Below, in pieces: positions 1 to 7,191 of a DNA stretch of 43,087 nt. The notes under the pieces are model-generated. The model did no database searches. It had not been told where the DNA came from and worked only from the letters and a program-made list of their open reading frames with translations. A program made the translations under genes and the position numbers. The DNA is taken from positions 1 to 43,087 of the forward strand of contig JBGAWP010000030.1 of assembly GCA_044227505.1 (NCBI GenBank). Reading direction: 5' to 3'. The first letter of the stretch is position 1, and every line of letters starts with the position of its first letter. Origin of the DNA: UBA7236 sp044227505. GTDB taxonomy: Bacteria > Bacteroidota > Bacteroidia > Chitinophagales > BACL12.

Positions 1-244
1 ATCAGGAAAACAAACAATAGAATCCAATAAAATTTCGTAGAAATTTAAACTCCTCTCTCCTTTCTCCTCTCTCCTTTTCAGATATCAGGAAAACAAACAA
101 TAGAAGCCAATAAAATTTCGTAGAAATTTAAACTCCTCTCTCCTTTCTCCTCTCTCCTTTTTCAGATATCAGGAAAACAAACAATAGAATCCAATAAAAT
201 TTCGTAGAAATTTAAACTCCTCTCTCCTTTCTCCTCTCTCCTTT
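1..244. repeat. Tandem repeat, three copies of an 84-bp unit
   Basis: Three near-identical units begin at 1, 84 and 168; the third is cut short near 244. Units 1 and 2 are 83 and 84 bp and differ by one substitution (aatcc/aagcc) and one T in the final tract. Each has an A-rich half beginning atcaggaaaacaaacaatag and a pyrimidine half built from tcctctctcc/tttctcc. The array may continue beyond the left edge. It lies just past the stop of the minus-strand lipoprotein gene. There are no unique spacers, so it is not a CRISPR array. Function unknown. Confidence 0.95.
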
Positions 245-246
245 CC

Positions 247-693
247 CTAATTGCAATTAATAAAAATCAGATCCGTAGAATCCACATTGCTTTGATGACC
301 TGCTCTGTCTTCTACGAAGATTTTAAAATAGAAAGTATCTATAGGGTCGTCATCGTTATAACAAAAAGATATCGGATAATATGTTGTTATTGTTCCGGAG
401 ATCGCCTTGCTGTTACCCTCCACATTAAAGAATGGAATCTTAAAAGGCACATAAGCACCCGGAACCCTGCTATCCTCCCAAAACATATTTACACTATCCT
501 CACTTCCCAGGTCACCATCACCATCTTCAAAATAAATAACGATACTCAGGCTATCTTCATCCAGTTCATCGAAGGTATTTTGATTGATACTCACAAACTC
601 AATTCGTGGTTCAATAGGATAATCAGGTGGTTTCACACAGGATGCGAAAACCATTAAAATCAAAATAATTAGGTAGCTGTTGCTGCGAATCAT
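247..693 (-). CDS. Small lipoprotein of unknown function
   Basis: A 148-residue protein starting MIRSNSYLIILILMVFASC. It has a short hydrophobic signal with a lipobox ending at Cys19, so it is probably an outer-membrane-anchored lipoprotein. The mature part is acidic and beta-rich and includes an Asp/Gly-rich stretch (EDGDGDLGSED) that could bind calcium. I do not recognise a named domain. A TTG codon at 706-708 would add five residues, but it lies in the TATTTTTG promoter match and spoils the compact signal peptide, so the ATG at 691-693 is chosen. The gene runs away from the LuxE-like gene starting at 736 and ends at the pyrimidine-rich tandem repeats. Confidence 0.8.
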   Translation of the reverse strand: MIRSNSYLIILILMVFASCVKPPDYPIEPRIEFVSINQNTFDELDEDSLSIVIYFEDGDGDLGSEDSVNMFWEDSRVPGAYVPFKIPFFNVEGNSKAISGTITTYYPISFCYNDDDPIDTFYFKIFVEDRAGHQSNVDSTDLIFINCN

Positions 694-705
694 AATTTTA
701 CATTC

Positions 706-713
706 CAAAAATA
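706..713 (-). promoter_or_regulatory. Bacteroidota -7 promoter element (TATTTTTG)
   Basis: The minus strand reads TATTTTTG, matching TAnnTTTG, 12 nt before the ATG of the lipoprotein gene. No convincing -33 element was found. The short leader is usual for this phylum. Confidence 0.45.
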
Positions 714-735
714 CACAAAATATAACTGTTTAACA

Positions 736-1725
736 ATGCAAAATATTGTTCAGTTCAAAAAAGAGTTGTTTTCTGTTACGCGGGAAACCTTTGCTGACAA
801 AGCATTGGAGTTATTTCGTTATCAGGCGGAGGCATGTGCGGTATACCGTGATTTTTTACAATATCTCGACATTTCAGTCGGTTCCATCACCAAAATGGAG
901 GATATTCCCTTTCTTCCCATTGAACTTTTTAAAAGCAGAAAAATATTAAGTGGTGACATTGATACCAACTTCTATTTTGAAAGTAGCGGAACTACCTCTT
1001 CCATAAACAGCCGTCATTATGTTTATGATGAAAATATTTATAAAGAAAGTATTATCCATTCATTTAATCATTTTTTTGGAGATGTTAAAAATTATTGCCT
1101 TTTAGCATTACTTCCTACCTATCTTGAAAGGCCCAATGCTTCACTTGTTTATATGTGTCGCGAATTAATGCTTCAGAGTGGCAATGATAAAAATGGATTT
1201 TATTTAGATGATCTGGAAGGACTGCAAAAAATCATTTTACAAAACGAATCAAATCAGATTCCAACTATTTTAATTGGTGTGTCATTTGCACTAATAGAAC
1301 TTGCTGAAAAATTTCCAATGCACCTATCCAATACCATAATTATGGAGACCGGTGGAATGAAAGGCCGAAGAGAAGAAATTACCCGGGCAGAATTACATCA
1401 AATATTAACAACAGCATTTAACACAAAAAATATCTATTCCGAATACGGAATGACCGAATTATTATCACAAGCATATTCCAAAGGTAATAGTGTATTTTTT
1501 ACACCAAGCTGGATGAAGATCATTATCCGCGATACCGAAGATCCATTTACAATATTACCTCAGGAAAAAACAGGTTGTATCAATATTATCGATCTCGCAA
1601 ATATTTATTCCTGCGCCTTTATCGCAACACAGGATCTTGGAAAAATACATGCAGACGGATCGTTTGAAGTGCTAGGCAGATTTGATAACAGCGATGTGAG
1701 AGGGTGTAATTTAATGGTGGAATGA
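736..1725 (+). CDS. LuxE-like acyl-protein synthetase / adenylate-forming enzyme
   Basis: A 329-residue protein resembling the LuxE acyl-protein synthetase family, which is related to the adenylate-forming (ANL) enzymes. Visible motifs are the phosphate-binding SSGTTS at 83-88, GGMKGRR at 206-212, the adenylate-motif-like YSEYGMTE at 234-241, and a C-terminal GRFDNSDVRGCNL at 314-326. It lacks the long C-terminal lid of full-length acyl-CoA synthetases. Cys324 in the last motif could be an acyl acceptor as in LuxE, but this is inference. In Bacteroidota these genes are usually called acyl transferases and no luminescence genes are nearby. The substrate is probably a carboxylic or fatty acid. 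The gene stands alone, divergent from the lipoprotein gene. ATG start at 736. Confidence 0.8.
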   Translation: MQNIVQFKKELFSVTRETFADKALELFRYQAEACAVYRDFLQYLDISVGSITKMEDIPFLPIELFKSRKILSGDIDTNFYFESSGTTSSINSRHYVYDENIYKESIIHSFNHFFGDVKNYCLLALLPTYLERPNASLVYMCRELMLQSGNDKNGFYLDDLEGLQKIILQNESNQIPTILIGVSFALIELAEKFPMHLSNTIIMETGGMKGRREEITRAELHQILTTAFNTKNIYSEYGMTELLSQAYSKGNSVFFTPSWMKIIIRDTEDPFTILPQEKTGCINIIDLANIYSCAFIATQDLGKIHADGSFEVLGRFDNSDVRGCNLMVE

Positions 1726-1987
1726 AATGTAAATAATTGTTTTTTTGTGGATGGTCAGGCCGGTAAGGTGGAAAGTGCGGGAAGGTACGGGAAGTTTTTT
1801 TCCACTTGAACAAAAATTAATAATCTAATGCCATTAAAAAATAATTTGAGCTATTTATTTAATTCAAATCATGCAACATTTATTCTCTACGACCTCTGCG
1901 TGAAAACATATTAAAATAAAACTTTCCCCCCTTGAAACACGCTATCTTAAAATTAAATAATCGAACTTTGAAGAAACAAGATCAACA

Positions 1988-2668
1988 ATGCAAATAACAG
2001 TATTAACCGGAGCAGGCATAAGCGCAGAAAGTGGAATTCCAATCTTCAGAGGTGCTGACGGATTATGGGAAGGACACAGAGTGGAAGACGTTGCCTCCCC
2101 GGAAGGTTGGATGCGCGACCAGAAAATGGTGCTGCAGTTTTATAACGAACGAAGAAGGGCGGTTAAAAATGCAAATCCCAATAAAGCACATTTTGATCTT
2201 GCTGCTTTGCAAGAACATCATCATGTACAAATAATAACACAAAACATCGACGACCTGCATGAAAGGGCGGGGAGCAAAAATATTTTGCATTTACACGGTG
2301 AAATTTTCAAATCTCGCAGTGTGAAAAATGATGAGATTATTTTTGATTGCAAAGGCGATATTAACTTGGGAGATCTTGCACCCGATGGAGGACAACTTCG
2401 ACCGCATATAGTATGGTTTGGCGAGCAGGTGCCTATGCTTGAAAATGCCATAACGTTAACAGAAAAATCTGATATTTTAGTTATTATTGGAACAAGCATG
2501 GTGGTTTATCCTGCTGCATCTTTATTGCATTATGCGCCTTACGATATTCCTGTTTATATTATTAATCCGGAAATTCCGGATATGCATAAAAAGAGTAATT
2601 TTCATTTTATTACAAAGAATGCAACTGAAGGTGTTGCGGAATTTATTCATGATATATTAAAATTATAG
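1988..2668 (+). CDS. cobB: NAD-dependent protein deacylase, SIR2 family (CobB/SIRT5-like)
   Basis: A 226-residue sirtuin that removes acyl groups from lysines using NAD and releases nicotinamide and O-acyl-ADP-ribose. Motifs: NAD-binding GAGISAESGIP at 8-18, TQNID at 84-88, and LHLHGE with catalytic His103. Tyr52 and Arg55 in FYNERRR match the Tyr/Arg pair that lets class III sirtuins accept succinyl and malonyl groups. The four zinc cysteines are absent: the zinc-ribbon segment 105-140 has a single Cys (121). The fold is otherwise complete and ends in INPEIPD. A Nudix hydrolase follows 75 bp downstream on the same strand and could hydrolyse ADP-ribose products; this functional link is inferred. 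Confidence 0.92.
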   Translation: MQITVLTGAGISAESGIPIFRGADGLWEGHRVEDVASPEGWMRDQKMVLQFYNERRRAVKNANPNKAHFDLAALQEHHHVQIITQNIDDLHERAGSKNILHLHGEIFKSRSVKNDEIIFDCKGDINLGDLAPDGGQLRPHIVWFGEQVPMLENAITLTEKSDILVIIGTSMVVYPAASLLHYAPYDIPVYIINPEIPDMHKKSNFHFITKNATEGVAEFIHDILKL

Positions 2669-2676
2669 TATTCAAA

Positions 2677-2708
2677 CCACAGAGTCCGCTGCGCGTGACT
2701 CTGTGTGG
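2677..2708. repeat. Imperfect inverted repeat between the sirtuin and Nudix genes
   Basis: Arms ccacagagtc (2677-2686) and gactctgtgtgg (2697-2708) pair around cgctgcgcgt, with two extra bases in the right arm. There is no T tract after it, so it is not a clear terminator. It resembles the degenerate palindromes scattered between genes in this phylum. Confidence 0.6.
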
Positions 2709-2743
2709 AAATGTTGTTCTGATATAATATAATTATTGAAAAA

Positions 2744-3295
2744 ATGGAAAATAAACCCAAACACCCTTGGAAAACGCTCACGAAAAAAGTGATATACGAT
2801 AATCCCTGGATACATGTTGAAGAACATGATGTAATTAATCCTGCAGGAAAGGAAGCGATTTATGGAATTGTCGAATTTAAAAATTATGCAATTGGAATTT
2901 TACCAATTGATGAGGAAGGAAATACGTGGCTGATAGGACAACACCGTTATCCATTTAATTGCTATACCTGGGAAATTCCCGAAGGAGGTGGCAAAAAAGA
3001 GGAAGACCCTCTGGAAAATGCAAAACGGGAATTGCAGGAAGAAGCAGGATTAACAGCACAAAAATGGACCATGATTCAGGAAATTCAGGTTTCCAACTCT
3101 GTTACAAACGAAATTGGATATATCTATTTAGCGGAGAACATTACGGAAGGCCTATCTTCTCCCGATGATGACGAGGATTTAAAAATTAGAAAAATGCCGT
3201 TCCGCGAAGCGTTTGCAATGGTAGAAACAGGTGAAATAAAAGATTCACTCACAGTTGTCGCCTTGTTGAAAGCCAAACTGCTACTGGGATTGTAA
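2744..3295 (+). CDS. Nudix hydrolase, ADP-ribose pyrophosphatase-like
   Basis: A 183-residue Nudix protein. The Nudix box fits GX5EX7REUXEEXGU exactly at residues 81-103 (G81, E87, R95-E96, E99-E100, G102-L103) and supplies the metal-binding helix. The upstream LIGQHRYPFNCYTWEIPEG and the overall length resemble ADP-ribose or sugar-nucleotide pyrophosphatases of the NudF type. Such enzymes split ADP-ribose to AMP and ribose 5-phosphate in the cytosol; the substrate is inferred from this resemblance. It follows the sirtuin gene, which generates O-acyl-ADP-ribose, so cooperation is plausible. The ATG at 2744 begins MENKPKHPWK and the domain starts within 30 residues, so the start looks right. 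Confidence 0.88.
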   Translation: MENKPKHPWKTLTKKVIYDNPWIHVEEHDVINPAGKEAIYGIVEFKNYAIGILPIDEEGNTWLIGQHRYPFNCYTWEIPEGGGKKEEDPLENAKRELQEEAGLTAQKWTMIQEIQVSNSVTNEIGYIYLAENITEGLSSPDDDEDLKIRKMPFREAFAMVETGEIKDSLTVVALLKAKLLLGL

Positions 3296-3341
3296 CTTTT
3301 TTCCAACAAAATTGTAGATTAACCGATTTGTGAATTTTTTA

Positions 3342-3349
3342 TATATTTG
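3342..3349 (+). promoter_or_regulatory. Bacteroidota -7 promoter element (TATATTTG)
   Basis: Exact TAnnTTTG match 14 nt upstream of the RDD gene ATG at 3364. The flanks are very AT-rich and no clear -33 element is seen. Confidence 0.45.
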
Positions 3350-3363
3350 AAAAAAATACAACT

Positions 3364-3915
3364 ATGGAAAATCAAATACTCGATCAATCAGAAGCTTACA
3401 GTGATGTAATAAAATATGCCTCCTTTTGGGAAAGAGTAGGTGCATCGCTTATCGACTTCCTCATTTTTATTCCAGTATATGGATTAACTTATTATAATTC
3501 CATGTCGATGAAAAATTTGCCTTTGGCAATTATCCTCAGTTTGGTATATTTAATTTATAAAATATACATGGAAGGTAAATATGGTGCAACTATCGGAAAA
3601 CGCGCCATGAAGATAAAGGTAGTTACGGAAGATAATCAACCTATTAATATGGGTACTTCTGCTGTTAGAGCTTCTCTTTATATTATAAATTCTTTGGTAG
3701 GAATTTGGACCACTGTCATGTTATTTCAAACAGAAGGATTTGAGGATGTTACCGGATTTATGGAAACAAGTCAATTTCAACAGGAACATCAGAGTAATTT
3801 TGCGATGGTTACCAGTATTCTTTTACTTATATCTGTTTTGTTTGTAGCCTTCGATAAAAAGAAACAAGCATTACACGATAAGATCGCGAAAACAATTTGT
3901 ATTAGCAGATCTTAA
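3364..3915 (+). CDS. RDD family integral membrane protein
   Basis: A 183-residue membrane protein with the RDD pattern: an N-terminal helix preceded by FWERVGASLIDFLIFIPVYG carrying the Arg and Asp of the family name, a second helix LAIILSLVYLIYKIYMEGKYGATIGKRAM with the usual GATIGKR-type loop, and C-terminal helices ending FDKKKQALHDKIAKT, where family members typically have an LHD motif. RDD proteins sit in the cytoplasmic membrane; some act in Na+/H+ exchange but most have no defined role. It ends immediately next to the convergent stop of the saccharopine-dehydrogenase-family gene (3915/3916). A second RDD gene lies at 31579-32307. Confidence 0.85.
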   Translation: MENQILDQSEAYSDVIKYASFWERVGASLIDFLIFIPVYGLTYYNSMSMKNLPLAIILSLVYLIYKIYMEGKYGATIGKRAMKIKVVTEDNQPINMGTSAVRASLYIINSLVGIWTTVMLFQTEGFEDVTGFMETSQFQQEHQSNFAMVTSILLLISVLFVAFDKKKQALHDKIAKTICISRS

Positions 3916-5265
3916 TTATTTCATTGAAGTAATTTCTTCAAATTTGATCCCGTGTTCGAGTTCTAATTCCTCTAACACGGGATCATATATTTCAGGCAAT
4001 ACCGGAATCACAATTCCTGTATTTTTTATAATGCCATTCAATATCATTTTTACAACAATTGCTGCCGGAAGCCCCACTGTTTTAGCCATTGCGGTATGCA
4101 ATCCATCTTCACCGATAACGATCATGGATGATTGTGTTGAAAAAGTATTTCCTTTTAAACGGTAATCCATCAGGTGCATCATCACACACATATCTTTATC
4201 CTTTTCTTCCAGCTGCCATTTCTCTTCTAATAACTTTTGCAACACTTGTGCCGGGGAAACATTAATTGGCGAATCCACCTCCCTATAAATTTTTTCTTCA
4301 CTGAATAACCCAAGCCATTCGAATTTGTTTTGAATTGTAACGGAATTATGTAATCCGGTATATTCAAAAAATTTATCCTGTATTCGGGAAGATGATGCCG
4401 GCAAAAAAGAATTGGTAAAATCCTTCCAGCTAAAATTTTGTATTCCCTCAATTGTATAACTATCATCGGTCATTCCCAATTGCACAAAAACATTCCATGC
4501 ATCACAAAATCCGCGTTTGCGCAAAGTTCCTCTAACAATAGTTGCGGTATTTTCAAGCCCATACACTTTTCGATAAGCAAGTGAATCGCGATTAGGATAT
4601 CCTTCAAATTCACCATATCCGGGAATTTCCAAAATATCATACCTTGAGAATAATTTATGATATGGAATATATTTATACTGGTGATCCCATAAAAATTTAG
4701 CGGTCCCCTGCCCTGCCAAAACAACATTGCGGGGATTCCAGGTAAATTTATAATTCCATGGATTATTATCAGATTCAGGTGCTATCAATCCTCCCGTGTA
4801 AGATTCAAATGCTGTTACCTCTCCACCGGCCTTTTGTACCGCATCAATCATTTTTTTTGCACTCATGTGGTCAATTCCGGGATCCAATCCAATTTCGTGC
4901 ATTAATATGATACCTGCCGACCTGGCTTCTGCATCCAATGTTTTCATCTCATCACTCACATAAGATGCACAAACAAAATGTTTTTTGAATTTTACGCAGT
5001 CCCGTGCAATTTCTATGTGTAAAAATGCCGGTAATAACGAAATAATAATATCTGCTTCTCTTATGGATTGTTCCCGCACTTCTTTGTCGGCACAATCAAA
5101 ATAAATTCCCCTTCCTCTGGGGTGTTTGTTTAATTTTTGCACTGCAATATCAGCATCAATATCGCCCAATGTGATCATCCAATTGTTGAGGGATGCATTT
5201 TCCAATAAATATTCAATTAATACGGTTGCAGATTTACCTGCCCCTAAAATCAGGATGTTCTTCAT
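3916..5265 (-). CDS. Saccharopine dehydrogenase family protein
   Basis: A 449-residue oxidoreductase with an N-terminal Rossmann fold (GAGKSA at 8-13, LGDID near 33) and the C-terminal catalytic region of saccharopine dehydrogenases (HEIGLDPGIDHMSAKK; FESYTGGLIAPESDNNPWNYKFTW). Family members interconvert saccharopine with lysine plus 2-oxoglutarate, or with glutamate plus aminoadipate semialdehyde, using NAD(P). The length and these motifs favour the glutamate-forming type used in lysine degradation. The second lysine-degradation enzyme is not nearby, so a related substrate such as carboxyspermidine remains possible. The gene has a -7 promoter match 10 nt upstream and is divergent from cytidine deaminase. 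Its TAA abuts the RDD gene stop with no spacer. Confidence 0.85.
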   Translation of the reverse strand: MKNILILGAGKSATVLIEYLLENASLNNWMITLGDIDADIAVQKLNKHPRGRGIYFDCADKEVREQSIREADIIISLLPAFLHIEIARDCVKFKKHFVCASYVSDEMKTLDAEARSAGIILMHEIGLDPGIDHMSAKKMIDAVQKAGGEVTAFESYTGGLIAPESDNNPWNYKFTWNPRNVVLAGQGTAKFLWDHQYKYIPYHKLFSRYDILEIPGYGEFEGYPNRDSLAYRKVYGLENTATIVRGTLRKRGFCDAWNVFVQLGMTDDSYTIEGIQNFSWKDFTNSFLPASSSRIQDKFFEYTGLHNSVTIQNKFEWLGLFSEEKIYREVDSPINVSPAQVLQKLLEEKWQLEEKDKDMCVMMHLMDYRLKGNTFSTQSSMIVIGEDGLHTAMAKTVGLPAAIVVKMILNGIIKNTGIVIPVLPEIYDPVLEELELEHGIKFEEITSMK

Positions 5266-5274
5266 AATTCAGTT

Positions 5275-5283
5275 GCAAAATTA
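5275..5283 (-). promoter_or_regulatory. Bacteroidota -7 promoter element (TAATTTTGC)
   Basis: The minus strand reads TAATTTTGC, an exact TAnnTTTG match, ending 10 nt before the ATG of the saccharopine-dehydrogenase-family gene. It lies in the 51-bp divergent gap shared with cytidine deaminase. Confidence 0.5.
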
Positions 5284-5316
5284 GTATTTTCGTGCTTAAT
5301 CAATTTTTTAGGCAAC

Positions 5317-5796
5317 ATGAAGAAATTCCAATTGATATGCGCGGTGGAAGAATATACCACCTCAGATGAATTGCCGGATAACGATAAAGATCTTATCAAA
5401 ATGGCAACAGAGGCATTGGATACTGCATATGCCCCCTATTCGCAATTTCAGGTGGGTGCAGCTTTACAATTGGAGGATGGAACCATAGTTATCGGCAGCA
5501 ATCAGGAAAATGCCGCATATCCCTCCGGATTGTGTGCTGAACGCGTAGCTTTTTTTTCCGCTGCAAGTCAACATCCCGGAAAAACCATAAGCGCTGTTGC
5601 CATTACAACATCCTTTTCACTACAAAATCCGATAGCTCCCTGCGGAGCATGCCGGCAGGTTATGGCGGAATATGAATTAAAACAAAATAAACCCATCAAA
5701 ATTATTCTCGCACATCCCGGAGAAAAAGTTTATGTGATCAATAGTGTTAGAGAATTATTGCCTCTTTATTTTTCAGGAGAATGGTTGAAAAAATAA
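5317..5796 (+). CDS. cdd: Cytidine deaminase
   Basis: A 159-residue zinc enzyme that deaminates cytidine and deoxycytidine to uridine and deoxyuridine in pyrimidine salvage. The catalytic motif CAE has Cys73 and Glu75, and PCGAC gives zinc ligands Cys109 and Cys112, the three-cysteine arrangement of the small homotetrameric class. Substrate-loop residues in YAPYSQFQVGAAL and GSNQENAAYPSGLC are intact. The N-terminal 25 residues extend beyond the typical 130-140 residue core. The gene is monocistronic and divergent from the saccharopine-dehydrogenase-family gene. A 480-bp non-coding region follows. Confidence 0.95.
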   Translation: MKKFQLICAVEEYTTSDELPDNDKDLIKMATEALDTAYAPYSQFQVGAALQLEDGTIVIGSNQENAAYPSGLCAERVAFFSAASQHPGKTISAVAITTSFSLQNPIAPCGACRQVMAEYELKQNKPIKIILAHPGEKVYVINSVRELLPLYFSGEWLKK

Positions 5797-6276
5797 TAGC
5801 AAAAAATATTGCAATAAAAATAACAAAGCGTAATGTGAAATATAAATAATACCACAGTTATCATTGCTCAAAGTTTAAAATTACAAGCATCTCATAACTG
5901 CATTTCCAACTATGAATATTTTGCTTCGCATGAAATTTCTTACATGCCGTCCCTACGGGACTTGGGTGATAGTGCGTTGTTTTGTGTTACCGACATTTCG
6001 TCCCTAACGGGACTGGTATTTTTCAAAACCAGTGAATTTATTTTCAAATCGCTTAAACTAAACGCGCAATTTAAATAAGTCCCAGAGGGACGGTATATCG
6101 GTAACCATTCTGTATAACAGAATGCACAAGTCCTGTAGGGACGAAATGTAAAAATGTTATGGGAGAAATCGAATTTCGAATGATGAATTATAATTTTAAA
6201 AATACAGGCTTTTAATGTTCTCTATTACTATCACTTACACTTGAAGATCCTCCTCTGAAGGAACAATTCTCTAAAA
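5797..6276. other. Non-coding region with palindromic element
   Basis: I see no credible gene in these 480 bases. The left third is AT-rich spacer. The middle (5943-6150) holds four short GTCCC/GGGAC palindromes described separately. The rest leads to the stop of the archaemetzincin gene. Confidence 0.8.
5943..6150. repeat. Compound inverted-repeat element with four GTCCC..GGGAC palindromes
   Basis: Four short palindromes lie at 5949-5961 (gtccctacgggac), 6000-6013 (gtccctaacgggac), 6079-6091 (gtcccagagggac) and 6130-6142 (gtcctgtagggac). Their flanks make larger inverted pairs. The first (gccgtccctacgggactt) is nearly the reverse complement of the third (aagtcccagagggacggt). The second (catttcgtccctaacggga) is nearly the reverse complement of the fourth (gtcctgtagggacgaaatg). 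The whole could fold into a branched structure. It resembles REP-like or miniature non-autonomous elements; no transposase is nearby. Confidence 0.8.
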
Positions 6277-7173
6277 CTAATTACTTCGTAAGATATGGAG
6301 TCCCAACCTGCAAAATTCCGATTCTTTCAAAAAACCATATTTGTCATAAAACAGGAGCAACCGTCCTAAATAATCTAAAGAATTTTCATTCAGCGCGTAA
6401 TTTAATTTTTGCAAACATTGCGGACAGAGTATCAATGGTTTTTTGTCTGATTCTTGGAGAGAATTACTTCCATTTAAAACACATGCGAATGTTTTACAAT
6501 GCTGCATCGATAACATGTGTAAAAATTCATGAGAAATTGTTCCCATCAATCGCCGCAAACATAAATTAAATGCAGAATCATTTTCTGCAGGATCTCCATA
6601 TCGGTAAAAGGAAGATACTCCTACCCTTTCCTTTGTATTTGCTTCTCCGAAAACAAAATTCCACTCTTCTCCCGGATAAAGATCATCAGAAGTAATTGCC
6701 ATCATACCAACAGCATCTGCAGGTAAATTCTTACGTAGCAGATCATGCAAAATATACCCGCTGTTCAACTGACCATTTCGTTTTTTATTAATGGGAATAT
6801 CGCTTACGGAAACTCCAGATCTAATTTTAACAGGAAGATCAAAAACTGCTTGAAGATATTCCGCAGTAATATTCAATAAATGCAATTCGATGGAATCAAA
6901 TGCATTTAATGGAACCAGATAAATAAATTTTCTTACAGAATCCGGTATCGCCGGGTCTCCAATTTTATAATGTGCAACAAGTTGTTCCGGTTCGGGATGT
7001 TCTGCTCTCCATTCCCCTGGTAATGGAGCTTGTAAAGGAGTATATAAACTCACAAATACACTATCACTGTTTATTTTTTCCTTAACTTTTTGACCACTCT
7101 CCTTCTTGCAATTAAACCCAAGAGCAACTATTAAAATTGCAACTGTTATTGTAAGTGATCGTTGATTTTTCAA
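6277..7173 (-). CDS. Archaemetzincin-like zinc metalloprotease, lipoprotein
   Basis: A 298-residue protein with a signal peptide and lipobox ending at Cys22 (VALGFNC), so probably membrane-anchored outside the cytoplasm. The active site HEFLHMLSMQHC at 215-226 followed by KTFAC (Cys231) and CPQC (250-253) matches the archaemetzincin signature: three zinc histidines, catalytic Glu216 and a four-cysteine second zinc site. Two positions differ: the usual Gly three residues after the second His is Ser222, and the Met after the second Cys is Leu233. Function is inferred as an aminopeptidase-type protease. It starts 18 nt after the PNGase F-like gene stop, suggesting co-transcription. The TTG at 7173 is the only start that preserves the signal peptide; in-frame stops lie just upstream. 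Confidence 0.85.
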   Translation of the reverse strand: MKNQRSLTITVAILIVALGFNCKKESGQKVKEKINSDSVFVSLYTPLQAPLPGEWRAEHPEPEQLVAHYKIGDPAIPDSVRKFIYLVPLNAFDSIELHLLNITAEYLQAVFDLPVKIRSGVSVSDIPINKKRNGQLNSGYILHDLLRKNLPADAVGMMAITSDDLYPGEEWNFVFGEANTKERVGVSSFYRYGDPAENDSAFNLCLRRLMGTISHEFLHMLSMQHCKTFACVLNGSNSLQESDKKPLILCPQCLQKLNYALNENSLDYLGRLLLFYDKYGFLKESEFCRLGLHILRSN

Positions 7174-7191
7174 AATTACCGCACACGCTTA

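Noticed and set aside
1..244. Possible CRISPR array
   Set aside because: The units are contiguous and identical throughout, with no variable spacers and no cas genes in the window.
736..1725. Bioluminescence operon
   Set aside because: LuxE-like proteins are widespread in this phylum and no luxA, B, C or D homologue is near.
1726..1987. Hidden small gene between the LuxE-like and sirtuin genes
   Set aside because: Only short frames with no conserved features; the sequence looks like degenerate intergenic spacer.
5943..6150. CRISPR-like repeats
   Set aside because: The four palindromes alternate in orientation and pair with each other as inverted copies; spacing is irregular.
7171..7178. 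TAATTTTG promoter match for the archaemetzincin gene
   Set aside because: It overlaps the only workable start codon (TTG 7171-7173), so it cannot drive this gene; co-transcription with the upstream gene is more likely.
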